Assembly (NCBI GenBank): GCA_015662615.1
Contig: DQTU01000292.1
Coordinates: forward strand, 1-7,086
DNA length: 7,086 bases
DNA from: Campylobacterales bacterium
Lineage (GTDB): Bacteria; Campylobacterota; Campylobacteria; Campylobacterales; QNZT01
Direction: 5' to 3'
A program made the translations under genes and the position numbers. Positions 1 through 6,335 of the stretch are shown here, piece after piece (position 1 is the stretch's first letter; each line of letters begins with the position of its first letter). The notes below the pieces were generated by a model. It was not told where the DNA came from. It worked only from the letters and a program-made list of their open reading frames with translations, and did no database searches.

Positions 1-554
1 AAAGTGGTAGAGTCTATGCTTTTGAACCCCAACGAATCGTCTTTCAAACTCTTTGTGCCAACATGGCTTTAAATTCTATCAGCAATGTGGAGACTTTTCA
101 AGTGGCCGTTTCAGATGAAGAAGGCTTTATCATGATACCTGACTTTGACTACGCTAAAGAGAATAACTTTGGAGGTATTGAGCTTGATAAGTTCACCAAA
201 GGTGTGAAAGTTCCTAAGGTGAAGTTGGATGATTTTTTAGAGTTGGAGAGACTTGATTTTATCAAGATAGATGTTGAGGGAATGGAGCAGGGTGTGATAG
301 AGGGTGCGGTACTTATGATAGAGAAGTTCAAGCCTATACTCTATGTGGAAAATGACCGAATGGATAAATCAGAATCTTTGATAAAGTGTATCAAGGATTT
401 AGGATACAACATCTATGCACACAATCCGAGACTTTTCAATCCTGAAAATTATGCTAAAAATCCTGAAAATATCTTTGGCAATATCGTCTCTAAAAATATC
501 CTTTGTATCCATCAAACAAGCCCTCTAAAAGTAGATAGTTTTCAAGCTATTTGA
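1..554 (+). CDS. FkbM family SAM-dependent methyltransferase (5' end missing)
   Basis: The reading frame is open from base 3 to the TGA at 552-554, giving 184 visible residues including the first partial region; the true start is upstream of the window. The ATG at 63 is internal: the codons before it read GRVYAFEPQRIVFQTL, the typical FkbM segment in which an acidic residue (the E of FEPQ) follows the second beta strand of the SAM-binding fold. Further on, FIKIDVEGMEQGVIEGA (from about base 258) is the hallmark IDVEG motif of the Methyltransf_21/FkbM family, followed by KPILYVEND. Family members are usually about 230-300 residues, so roughly the first third is missing. FkbM proteins are cytosolic O-methyltransferases, often found in polysaccharide, LPS or flagellin-glycan clusters, where they methylate sugars; the substrate here cannot be read from sequence. 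It lies 53 bp upstream of the TPR-glycosyltransferase gene, with a separate promoter in between. Confidence 0.9.
   Translation, partial: SGRVYAFEPQRIVFQTLCANMALNSISNVETFQVAVSDEEGFIMIPDFDYAKENNFGGIELDKFTKGVKVPKVKLDDFLELERLDFIKIDVEGMEQGVIEGAVLMIEKFKPILYVENDRMDKSESLIKCIKDLGYNIYAHNPRLFNPENYAKNPENIFGNIVSKNILCIHQTSPLKVDSFQAI
438..470 (+). repeat. 12-bp direct repeat pair, 21 bp apart, inside the FkbM gene
   Basis: AATCCTGAAAAT occurs at 438-449 and again at 459-470. The 21-bp offset keeps the reading frame and equals about two helical turns; the repeat encodes N-P-E-N twice. The first copy is also part of a perfect inverted repeat (TTTTCA at 433-438, TGAAAA at 443-448). It sits about 115-150 bp upstream of the predicted sigma-54 start site, a distance at which activators can bind, but protein coding alone may explain it. 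Confidence 0.4.
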
Positions 555-558
555 TTTA

Positions 559-575
559 TTGGCATATTTCTTGCT
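559..575 (+). promoter_or_regulatory. Predicted sigma-54 (RpoN) -24/-12 promoter
   Basis: The 17 bases TTGGCATATTTCTTGCT match the sigma-54 consensus TTGGCAYR-N4-TTGCW at nearly every fixed position, with the invariant GG at 561-562 and GC at 573-574 in the required spacing. The predicted start of transcription is near 585, which leaves a leader of about 22 bases holding the ribosome binding site AAAGAGGA (595-602) before the ATG at 608. It begins 4 bases after the stop of the FkbM gene. A sigma-70 reading (TTGATT at 551-556, TATATT at 576-581) has a poor 19-bp spacer, so sigma-54 is the better call. In Campylobacterota RpoN mainly drives flagellar and surface genes together with an activator ATPase. 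Confidence 0.72.
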
Positions 576-607
576 TATATTAATATATTAAATCAAAGAG
601 GATAATT

Positions 608-2380
608 ATGTCAACTCAAGAAACGATACAATCATTAAATTCGGCGGTAGAAGCACACAAAAGTGGTAATACTAACTTAGCGAAATCAATTTATATAGAT
701 ATACTGATAGAAGATGAAAACAATGTTCAAGCACTTTGTAACCTTGGCATGATTTATAAACAAAATGGAAATTTTTCACTCTCATTAAGCACGCTTAACA
801 AAGCAATTTCACTTGATGCTTCACATGTTGTTGCTTATATGAATCTTGCTTCATTATATATTGAGGTCGAACTGTATGATAGGGCATATGAGAGCTATGA
901 AAAAGCATTAGAAATTGAACCAAATAATGCAAATATTTACAATCTTATAGCTATAGCTTATGAAAAACAAGGGCAACTTGATAAAGCGATAGAGTTTTAT
1001 AAAGAGGCGATAAAGTGTGATGAAAAGTTTGTCAAAGCGTACAATAACATCGGGGTAATTCTGTATAAGCAAAGAAGATACATTCCTGCAACTGAGATGT
1101 TTAAAATGTCGCTTTCTATTGACGATAAATTTATCTCAACTTATGTAAATTTAGGGGCTGCGTATAATAAAGCAAAGCTCTATAAAGAGGGTGAAAAAGT
1201 ACTTCTTAAAGCGATAGAGCTTGATGACAATGCCTCTGGTGCGTATGCAAATCTTGGCAATATTTATAATAAGATGAAAAAACACGATAGTGCAAGAATA
1301 CACCATGAGATGGCGTTGATGTTAGATGATGGATCCTCATCAAACCATGCCAATATAGGTATAACATATAAAAACCTTACGATGCTTGAAGAGGCAAAAG
1401 ACTCTTTAGAAAAAGCGATAACTATAGATCCTGATTTTGTCAATGCTCATTTTGATTTGGCGACGACTTATCTTTTGATGGGTGATTATGAGAGAGGATT
1501 TGCAGAGTATGAGTGGCGATTTAAAAAAGAGGAGATGCGCTCACTATTTTTTGATTTATCTGATGTTTTACAGAAGCCTAGATTTGCGTTAGATCTAGAG
1601 ATTGATGATAAAACGCTTCTGCTTTATTCTGAACAAGGTTTTGGAGATATTATCCAATTTGTTAGATTTGCTGAAGTTTTAAAACAGATGCATCCGATTT
1701 TAAAACTAAAGATTCAAGTGCGTTCAGAGTTAAAAACTTTACTTGAAGCGATGGATTGTTTTGAAGAGGTGTTAGTTCGTGGAGAAGAAGTAGGGGAGTT
1801 TGACTATCAGTTGGCGGTTATGAGTTTGCCATATCTTTTGAAAACTACACTAAATTCTCTTTTACCAAAGACTTATATAAAAGCTAAAGGTGAAGTAGCT
1901 TTAGAAGTAGATGAAGAAAAACTAAACATAGGTATCGTTTGGGGTGCTAGTAGTAGTGGAGAGAGTTATGAAGATAAAGTGTTTTCGCTTGAATTTTTTA
2001 AGCCTTTGATGGATGATAAAAAAATACAACTTTATTCTCTACAAGTGGCTGGAGATTCTAAACAGATAAAAGAGCTTGGTTTGGGAGAAGAAGAGATTGT
2101 CAACTTAGAAGATAAATTGACTGATTTTAGGCAAACTGCATTGATGATTGAGAAGTTGGACTTGGTTATCACAAGTGATACTTCTGTGGCTCACTTGGCT
2201 GGGGCTATGGGTAAAGAGGCCTATGTGGTGCTTCAAAAAAATGCAGATTGGAGATGGGGGCAAGAGGATGAAAAAACAGCATGGTATCCATCGCTTAAGC
2301 TGTGTCGTCAAGATATAAAAGGTGATTGGGATAGTGCATTTTCAAAGGTTTATAAGCTGATACAAGAGAGAACAAACTAG
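608..2380 (+). CDS. TPR-repeat protein with C-terminal GT9/heptosyltransferase-like domain
   Basis: The 590-residue product has no signal peptide or membrane segment, so it is predicted to be cytosolic. Residues 5-310 form nine tandem 34-residue TPR units without any insertion (unit starts at about 5, 39, 73, 107, 141, 175, 209, 243, 277), with the usual N-L-G-x-x-Y, A-x-x-x-(Y/F)-x-x-A-(L/I) and D-P/D-D signatures. From about 330 to 585 it is a GT-B-type glycosyltransferase-like domain: LLYSEQGFGDIIQFVRF (E342, G344-F-G-D347) is the N-terminal GT9-type motif. GIVWG opens the second half, and SDTSVAHLAGAMG (D524, H529) and DWRWGQ (W548-R-W-G551) are the nucleotide-sugar-side signatures of this TPR-GT family. 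The TPR part resembles that of O-GlcNAc transferase and probably binds a protein substrate; donor and acceptor are unknown. The start at 608 is fixed by AAAGAGGA 5 bases upstream. Its stop directly abuts the ATG of the type I exporter, which suggests it acts on the exported substrate. A purely scaffolding role with an inactive transferase domain is possible. Confidence 0.88.
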   Translation: MSTQETIQSLNSAVEAHKSGNTNLAKSIYIDILIEDENNVQALCNLGMIYKQNGNFSLSLSTLNKAISLDASHVVAYMNLASLYIEVELYDRAYESYEKALEIEPNNANIYNLIAIAYEKQGQLDKAIEFYKEAIKCDEKFVKAYNNIGVILYKQRRYIPATEMFKMSLSIDDKFISTYVNLGAAYNKAKLYKEGEKVLLKAIELDDNASGAYANLGNIYNKMKKHDSARIHHEMALMLDDGSSSNHANIGITYKNLTMLEEAKDSLEKAITIDPDFVNAHFDLATTYLLMGDYERGFAEYEWRFKKEEMRSLFFDLSDVLQKPRFALDLEIDDKTLLLYSEQGFGDIIQFVRFAEVLKQMHPILKLKIQVRSELKTLLEAMDCFEEVLVRGEEVGEFDYQLAVMSLPYLLKTTLNSLLPKTYIKAKGEVALEVDEEKLNIGIVWGASSSGESYEDKVFSLEFFKPLMDDKKIQLYSLQVAGDSKQIKELGLGEEEIVNLEDKLTDFRQTALMIEKLDLVITSDTSVAHLAGAMGKEAYVVLQKNADWRWGQEDEKTAWYPSLKLCRQDIKGDWDSAFSKVYKLIQERTN

Positions 2381-4480
2381 ATGACCGCACCGTTAGGACA
2401 GTTAGCAAGCAATCAGCTTTTAGATACATATGAAGCCATGTTAGCTTTTCATTTTGGAAATGTAGCTACTTCTACGATAGAGAAGTTATCTCCTAAATCT
2501 TTAAAAGAGTTTGATGTTAAAGCGATAAAAACCATCTCAAAAGAGCTTGGACTTGAAGTGCATCATAAGAAATTGCCATTGGAGCAGATTCAAAAACATA
2601 TGTTGCCATGTATCGCTATTTCACAAAGAGGTATGAGTATCATGCTTGTTGAAATTGATGAAAAAACGGCAACTATAAAAAGAGGAAAAGATGGAGAGAA
2701 GGAGGTTGTATCTCTCACATCTATCCAAAAGTATGATAAGTTTGTGTTTATCATAAAGCCAGAAATTGAGACAGATGTTTTAAAAATAGGGGATAAAAAT
2801 GATAAGTCTTGGTTTTATATTCCTCTAAAAAAAGAGTGGAGGGCGTATATCGAGGTTGGTATTTTAACCCTTTTTATCAATATCTTTGGATTAGCACTTC
2901 CCCTTTTTACGATGAATGTTTATAACCGTGTTATCCCAAACTTTGCAACAGAAACACTATTTGTTTTGGCTTTTGGTGTGGGAGTCATCCTTTTGTTTGA
3001 TGTTATATTGAAAAGCTCTCGTGTGCATATCATGGAGAAAGTGAGTAAAAAGCTCTCTAACCATTTTGAAGAGGAGTTATTTAAAAAAACTCTTAGTATT
3101 CAGAGTCAACATGACAATTATCTTGTAGGAACTAAAACTAATCTTTTTCGTGAACTCTCTTTTGTAAAAGACTTTTTTGCTTCAAAGGTCATTTCAGTTC
3201 TTGATATTCCTTTTTTCTTTACCGCAGTTTTGGTTATCTATATCATTTCGCCTGTAATGGCTATAGTCCCTTTAGTGGCTGCTTTTTTATCCTTGGCTTT
3301 AAACTTTCTGATGCAGTACCCTATCGCAAAACTTCATAAACAAAATTTTGAAGGAGCACAATCAAAACAAGCTTTTTTAGTAGAACAACTTCAAGGGCAA
3401 GAGGCGATAAAACTGGCAAATGCCCTTCCCAAACGGACTCAAAAATGGCAAAAAATTATCAGTTTTTATAACCATATCCAGAGTAAAATCCAACTTTTAA
3501 ATGGCATGAGCTCATTTGTCTCCTATAGTCTTCTTCAGGCGGTTTCACTGGGTACTGTTATCGTTGGTGTTTTTGCAATCCATGATGGAACACTCTCTGT
3601 TGGTGGATTGATCGCTGTTACAATTTTAGCAGCACGAGCCATGGTTCCTATCATCTCACTTTCAAACATCATGATAAAGTATAAACAGGTAAAAGAGTCA
3701 TTGGATTCACTAAACAAATATTGGCATCTTCCAAGTGAAAACGAAAAATATACAGAGCTTGGCATGGGACGAGCAAAAGGCGATATCGCATTTGAAAATG
3801 TTAGTTTTACCTATCCAAATGCACAATATCCTTCAATTACAGAGTGTTCATTTTCTATAAAAGCTGGAGAAAGAGTGGGTATCATTGGACAGACTGGTGC
3901 TGGAAAATCAACGATTCAAAAGCTTTTGACAGGAATTGAAACTGCAAGTTCTGGTCGAATTTTTATAGACAACATGGATATATCGAGTCTGCATCCTGTG
4001 GAGCTTAGAGAAAACATAGCACTCATGCCACAAGAGCCATATATCTTTTCAGGAACATTGAAAGAGAATTTGGAGCTTTCACGAAATATCTCAAAAGAGG
4101 AGATGAGTGAACTGTTGGCTAAAACGGGACTTTCAAACTTAGTGCGAAAAGCAGGGGCTGCGGATGATTTTCAAGTAGGAGAGCGAGGCTCAAATCTTTC
4201 AGTTGGACAGAGGCATCTTGTTGCATTAGCACGAGCGATAATGAGTGATGCTCCTATCCTTGTTCTTGATGAGCCTACAACTGGGCTGGATGTTGGGCTT
4301 GAAAAACAGTTGGTAAAACATTTGGATAATACGCTTGTAGATAAAACAATTGTAGTTATAACACATCGTTTTGCAGCGTTAGAGTTGGTGGATAGAGTGA
4401 TACTTATCAATGAGGGAAAAGTAGTTGCAGATGGTCCAAAAGAGAAAGTTTTAGCCATGCTTCAAGGGAGTATATCATGA
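2381..4480 (+). CDS. Type I secretion ABC exporter, permease/ATPase with degenerate C39-like domain (LapB/LssB/RtxB type)
   Basis: This 699-residue inner-membrane exporter uses ATP to drive secretion of an unfolded protein through a type I channel. Residues 1 to about 135 match a C39 peptidase-like domain lacking the catalytic Cys (the start reads LASNQLLDTYEAMLAF) and the usual active-site His region, so it should bind substrate rather than cleave a leader. After the linker (SWFYIPLKKEWRAYIEVG) come six membrane segments at about 159-180, 194-210, 270-290, 291-311, 379-401 and 406-428. The linker and the phrase LPLFTMNVYNRVIPN are typical of exporters of RTX toxins and giant adhesins. The ATPase domain (about 467-695) is intact: Walker A GQTGAGKST (503-511), Q-loop Q551, signature LSVGQRH (606-612), Walker B ILVLDE (626-631) and H-loop H662. 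The signature has V in place of the more common second G. Length is normal for the family (about 700-720). The ATG directly follows the preceding stop, and AGAGAG lies about 10 bases upstream. Confidence 0.93.
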   Translation: MTAPLGQLASNQLLDTYEAMLAFHFGNVATSTIEKLSPKSLKEFDVKAIKTISKELGLEVHHKKLPLEQIQKHMLPCIAISQRGMSIMLVEIDEKTATIKRGKDGEKEVVSLTSIQKYDKFVFIIKPEIETDVLKIGDKNDKSWFYIPLKKEWRAYIEVGILTLFINIFGLALPLFTMNVYNRVIPNFATETLFVLAFGVGVILLFDVILKSSRVHIMEKVSKKLSNHFEEELFKKTLSIQSQHDNYLVGTKTNLFRELSFVKDFFASKVISVLDIPFFFTAVLVIYIISPVMAIVPLVAAFLSLALNFLMQYPIAKLHKQNFEGAQSKQAFLVEQLQGQEAIKLANALPKRTQKWQKIISFYNHIQSKIQLLNGMSSFVSYSLLQAVSLGTVIVGVFAIHDGTLSVGGLIAVTILAARAMVPIISLSNIMIKYKQVKESLDSLNKYWHLPSENEKYTELGMGRAKGDIAFENVSFTYPNAQYPSITECSFSIKAGERVGIIGQTGAGKSTIQKLLTGIETASSGRIFIDNMDISSLHPVELRENIALMPQEPYIFSGTLKENLELSRNISKEEMSELLAKTGLSNLVRKAGAADDFQVGERGSNLSVGQRHLVALARAIMSDAPILVLDEPTTGLDVGLEKQLVKHLDNTLVDKTIVVITHRFAALELVDRVILINEGKVVADGPKEKVLAMLQGSIS
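4465..4470 (+). promoter_or_regulatory. Ribosome binding site deciding the start of the membrane fusion gene
   Basis: AGGGAG lies 6 bases before the ATG at 4477 and 9 before the adjacent in-frame ATG at 4480. The spacing favours 4477, which overlaps the exporter stop as ATGA. The site is inside the last codons of the exporter gene, so translation of the two is likely coupled. Confidence 0.65.
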
Positions 4481-5730
4481 TGATAGAAGAGAGTGGATGG
4501 AATACCCGTTTGGTAGCATTCCCAATTATTGTTTTTTGTACGCTTTTTATAACATGGACAGTTTTTGCAGAGGTTAATGAAGTGGTGCGAGGAGATGGTA
4601 AAGTGATACCTTCATCTCAAACCAAAGTGTTACAGCATCTTGAAGGTGGAATTGTTGAAGAACTTTTTGTAAAAGAGGGGCAAGAGGTTAAAAAAGGTGA
4701 GGCTATCTATCGTTTGAAAAATGCTACTTCACAAGCAGACTCAAACCAAAAAAAGATTTCACTTTTAGCTTTTAAAGCACAGAGTCTGAGACTTAAAGCC
4801 CAGATTGATTTTGGAAAATTAGTTTTTCCAAAAGAGATTGATGCTATTTTGTCCCAGAGTGAAACAAATATTTTTAAAGAAGAGATGCGAAACTTCAATG
4901 ATGAGTTATCTACTTTTAAAGATAGACTTTCACAAAGTAAACTAGAGAAAAAGCAGAAAGTATCTCGCTTGGAAAATTTAAGAGTTGAATTGAAAACTGC
5001 TAGAGAGAATTTAGCGATTTCAGAAAACTTGGTAAAAAAAGGCGCTGCATCAAAAAAACAACTTTTAGCCGAACTTGCTAAAAAACAATCTTTGGTTACA
5101 GATATAACGGACATTAAAAACTCTATCCCTATCATGAGTGAAAAGATTTCAGAGTTAAACAATAAAATCAAAAGTTTTAAAAGTGAAATAAAATCAAAAT
5201 GGTTGAAAAAACTTTCTGATATTGAGACAAAGATAAAACAACTCGCAGAAGAGAAACATGCCCAAAGTGATAGAGAAGAGCGAAAAGTTATCGTCTCTCC
5301 TGTCAATGGAATTGTAAAAAAACTCTATTTTCATACCATCGGAGGGATTATAAAATCAGGTGATAGAATCGCTGAAATAACACCAATAGACGACAACTTG
5401 GTGATAGAAGCTAAAATTAAAACAAATGATAGAGGACAAGTGGTCATGGGGCAGGAGGTTTCTATTGAAATCACGGCTTATAATTATGCAAAATTTGGGC
5501 TTTTAGAGGGGAACCTTATCTCAATATCATCTGATAGTTTTGTGGATAAAAGTGGGGTGGATTATTATGAAGTGAAAGTCCAAGCCTTAAAACATGAGTT
5601 TGCCTCTGATAAACCAATTATGCCAGGGATGGTGGCAAATATCAATATCCTAACTGGTAAAAAAACAATTTTTGAGTATATTTTAAAACCGTTAAAAGAT
5701 ATTTCAAAAAATGCATTACATGAAAAGTAG
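4477..5730 (+). CDS. HlyD-family type I secretion membrane fusion (periplasmic adaptor) protein
   Basis: This 417-residue adaptor would link the ABC exporter to an outer-membrane TolC-like pore across the periplasm. A short cytosolic N-terminus (EESGWNTR) is followed by one membrane segment (about 12-31). The first half of the lipoyl-like domain follows (about 36-80), with VVRGDGKVIPS, QHLEGGIVEELFVKEG (G57 to G68) and KKGE. Residues about 85-267 are rich in Lys, Glu, Leu and Ser with heptad-like patterning and form the long alpha-helical coiled-coil hairpin; AASKKQLL lies near its tip or return. The second lipoyl half starts at about 270 (VIVSPVNGIVKKLYFHTIGG, residues 271-290), followed by a beta-barrel-like domain to about 395 ending GMVANINILTGKKTIFEYILKP. 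Length is typical of HlyD/LapC-type proteins. The gene overlaps the exporter stop by 4 bp. No outer-membrane partner follows; the next gene belongs to heptose synthesis. A large minus-strand open frame across the coiled coil is only a shadow. Confidence 0.93.
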   Translation: MMIEESGWNTRLVAFPIIVFCTLFITWTVFAEVNEVVRGDGKVIPSSQTKVLQHLEGGIVEELFVKEGQEVKKGEAIYRLKNATSQADSNQKKISLLAFKAQSLRLKAQIDFGKLVFPKEIDAILSQSETNIFKEEMRNFNDELSTFKDRLSQSKLEKKQKVSRLENLRVELKTARENLAISENLVKKGAASKKQLLAELAKKQSLVTDITDIKNSIPIMSEKISELNNKIKSFKSEIKSKWLKKLSDIETKIKQLAEEKHAQSDREERKVIVSPVNGIVKKLYFHTIGGIIKSGDRIAEITPIDDNLVIEAKIKTNDRGQVVMGQEVSIEITAYNYAKFGLLEGNLISISSDSFVDKSGVDYYEVKVQALKHEFASDKPIMPGMVANINILTGKKTIFEYILKPLKDISKNALHEK

Positions 5731-5744
5731 ACTTTAGATACAAT
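5715..5744 (+). promoter_or_regulatory. Probable sigma-70 promoter for the heptose genes
   Basis: TACAAT (5739-5744) matches the -10 box at five of six bases, and ATTACA (5715-5720) matches the -35 box at four of six with an 18-bp spacer. The T-rich TTTAGATACAAT form resembles promoters common in Campylobacterota, which rely more on the -10 element. Transcription would start near 5751, leaving a leader of about 18 bases. The -35 part overlaps the last codons of the membrane fusion gene. I see no terminator hairpin between the two genes, so read-through from the secretion operon is also possible. Confidence 0.5.
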
Positions 5745-5753
5745 TGGTCTAAA
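5733..5753. repeat. Small inverted repeat over the -10 region upstream of gmhA
   Basis: TTTAGA (5733-5738) and TCTAAA (5748-5753) are perfect inverted arms separated by 9 bases that include CAATTG. The structure covers the predicted -10 box and start site. The arms are AT-rich and no T-run follows, so it is not a rho-independent terminator; it could be an operator or chance. Confidence 0.35.
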
Positions 5754-5768
5754 AAAGGTACTACTATC

Positions 5769-6335
5769 ATGATGGGAATGATTGATAATGAGATGAGACT
5801 ACATCTTGAGACAATCCAAAAAAGTATGGATGAGATACAAAGTTATATCTATACGGCATGTGTAATCGTAACTGATACACTTGCACATGGAAATAAAGTT
5901 TTATTATGTGGAAATGGTGGGTCAGCTGCTGATGCACAACACATTGCAGCAGAGCTTACGGGGCGTTATAAAACAGAACGACGGGGACTTCCTGGTATCG
6001 CTCTTACTACTGATACTTCAGCGTTAACAGCAATTGCTAATGATTATGGCTATGATAGGGTTTTTGATAGACAAGTGGAAGCATTAGCTCGTGAGGGAGA
6101 TTTGCTTATCGGTATCTCTACAAGTGGTAACTCTAAAAATGTGAATAATGCTTTAAAAGTAGCAAAAGAGTTAGGTTGCAGAACGATTGGGTTTAGTGGT
6201 CGTGATGGTGGTGGTATGAGTGAATTGTGTGATGTAAATATTGTAGTTCCAAGCGATGATACTCCTAGAATTCAAGAGATGCATATTTTGATTGGGCATA
6301 TCATGTGTCAAGCTATTGATGACTCTTTTTCATGA
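5769..6335 (+). CDS. gmhA: Sedoheptulose-7-phosphate isomerase (phosphoheptose isomerase)
   Basis: This cytosolic enzyme converts sedoheptulose 7-phosphate to D-glycero-D-manno-heptose 7-phosphate, the first step of ADP-heptose synthesis for the LPS inner core. The 188-residue product is one SIS domain of normal family length (E. coli GmhA has 192). CGNGGSAADAQH (47-58) and GISTSGNS (115-122) are the phosphosugar-binding loops. The zinc and catalytic ligands known from E. coli GmhA (H61, E65, Q172, H180) align with H58, E62, Q169 and H177, all at a constant offset of three, so the enzyme should be active. ELTGRY, ALTTDTSAL and VVPSDDTPRIQEMHIL are also conserved. The start at 5769 is supported by AAGG 10 bases upstream; ATGs at 5772 and 5778 are alternatives with poorer spacing. 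Its stop overlaps the start of hldD. The best resemblance is to epsilonproteobacterial GmhA. Confidence 0.96.
   Translation: MMGMIDNEMRLHLETIQKSMDEIQSYIYTACVIVTDTLAHGNKVLLCGNGGSAADAQHIAAELTGRYKTERRGLPGIALTTDTSALTAIANDYGYDRVFDRQVEALAREGDLLIGISTSGNSKNVNNALKVAKELGCRTIGFSGRDGGGMSELCDVNIVVPSDDTPRIQEMHILIGHIMCQAIDDSFS

Noticed and set aside
63..65. ATG at 63 as the start of the methyltransferase
   Set aside because: The same frame is open upstream to the window edge and encodes the conserved GRVYAFEP segment, so this Met is internal.
551..581. Sigma-70 promoter (TTGATT / TATATT) before the TPR-GT gene
   Set aside because: The spacer is 19 bp and the -35 overlaps the FkbM stop; the sigma-54 match in the same place is far better, though a weak second promoter cannot be excluded.
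4196..4216. LSVGQRH in place of LSGGQRQ as a sign of a dead ATPase
   Set aside because: V at this position occurs in active ABC proteins, and Walker A, Walker B, Q-loop and H-loop residues are all present.
4171..4458. Minus-strand open frame opposite the ABC ATPase domain
   Set aside because: It lies wholly within conserved ATPase motifs on the plus strand and shows no family signature; the shorter minus-strand frames at 149-331, 2105-2311 and 3535-3765 were rejected for the same reason.
4707..5306. 199-codon minus-strand open frame opposite the HlyD-family gene
   Set aside because: Its translation is a low-complexity Ser/Phe/Leu-rich mirror of the Lys/Glu-rich coiled coil, it has no recognisable domain, and the plus-strand gene there is clear.
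5733..5760. Rho-independent terminator after the membrane fusion gene
   Set aside because: The arms are AT-rich and only 6 bp long, and they are followed by A residues and not a T-run on the plus strand.
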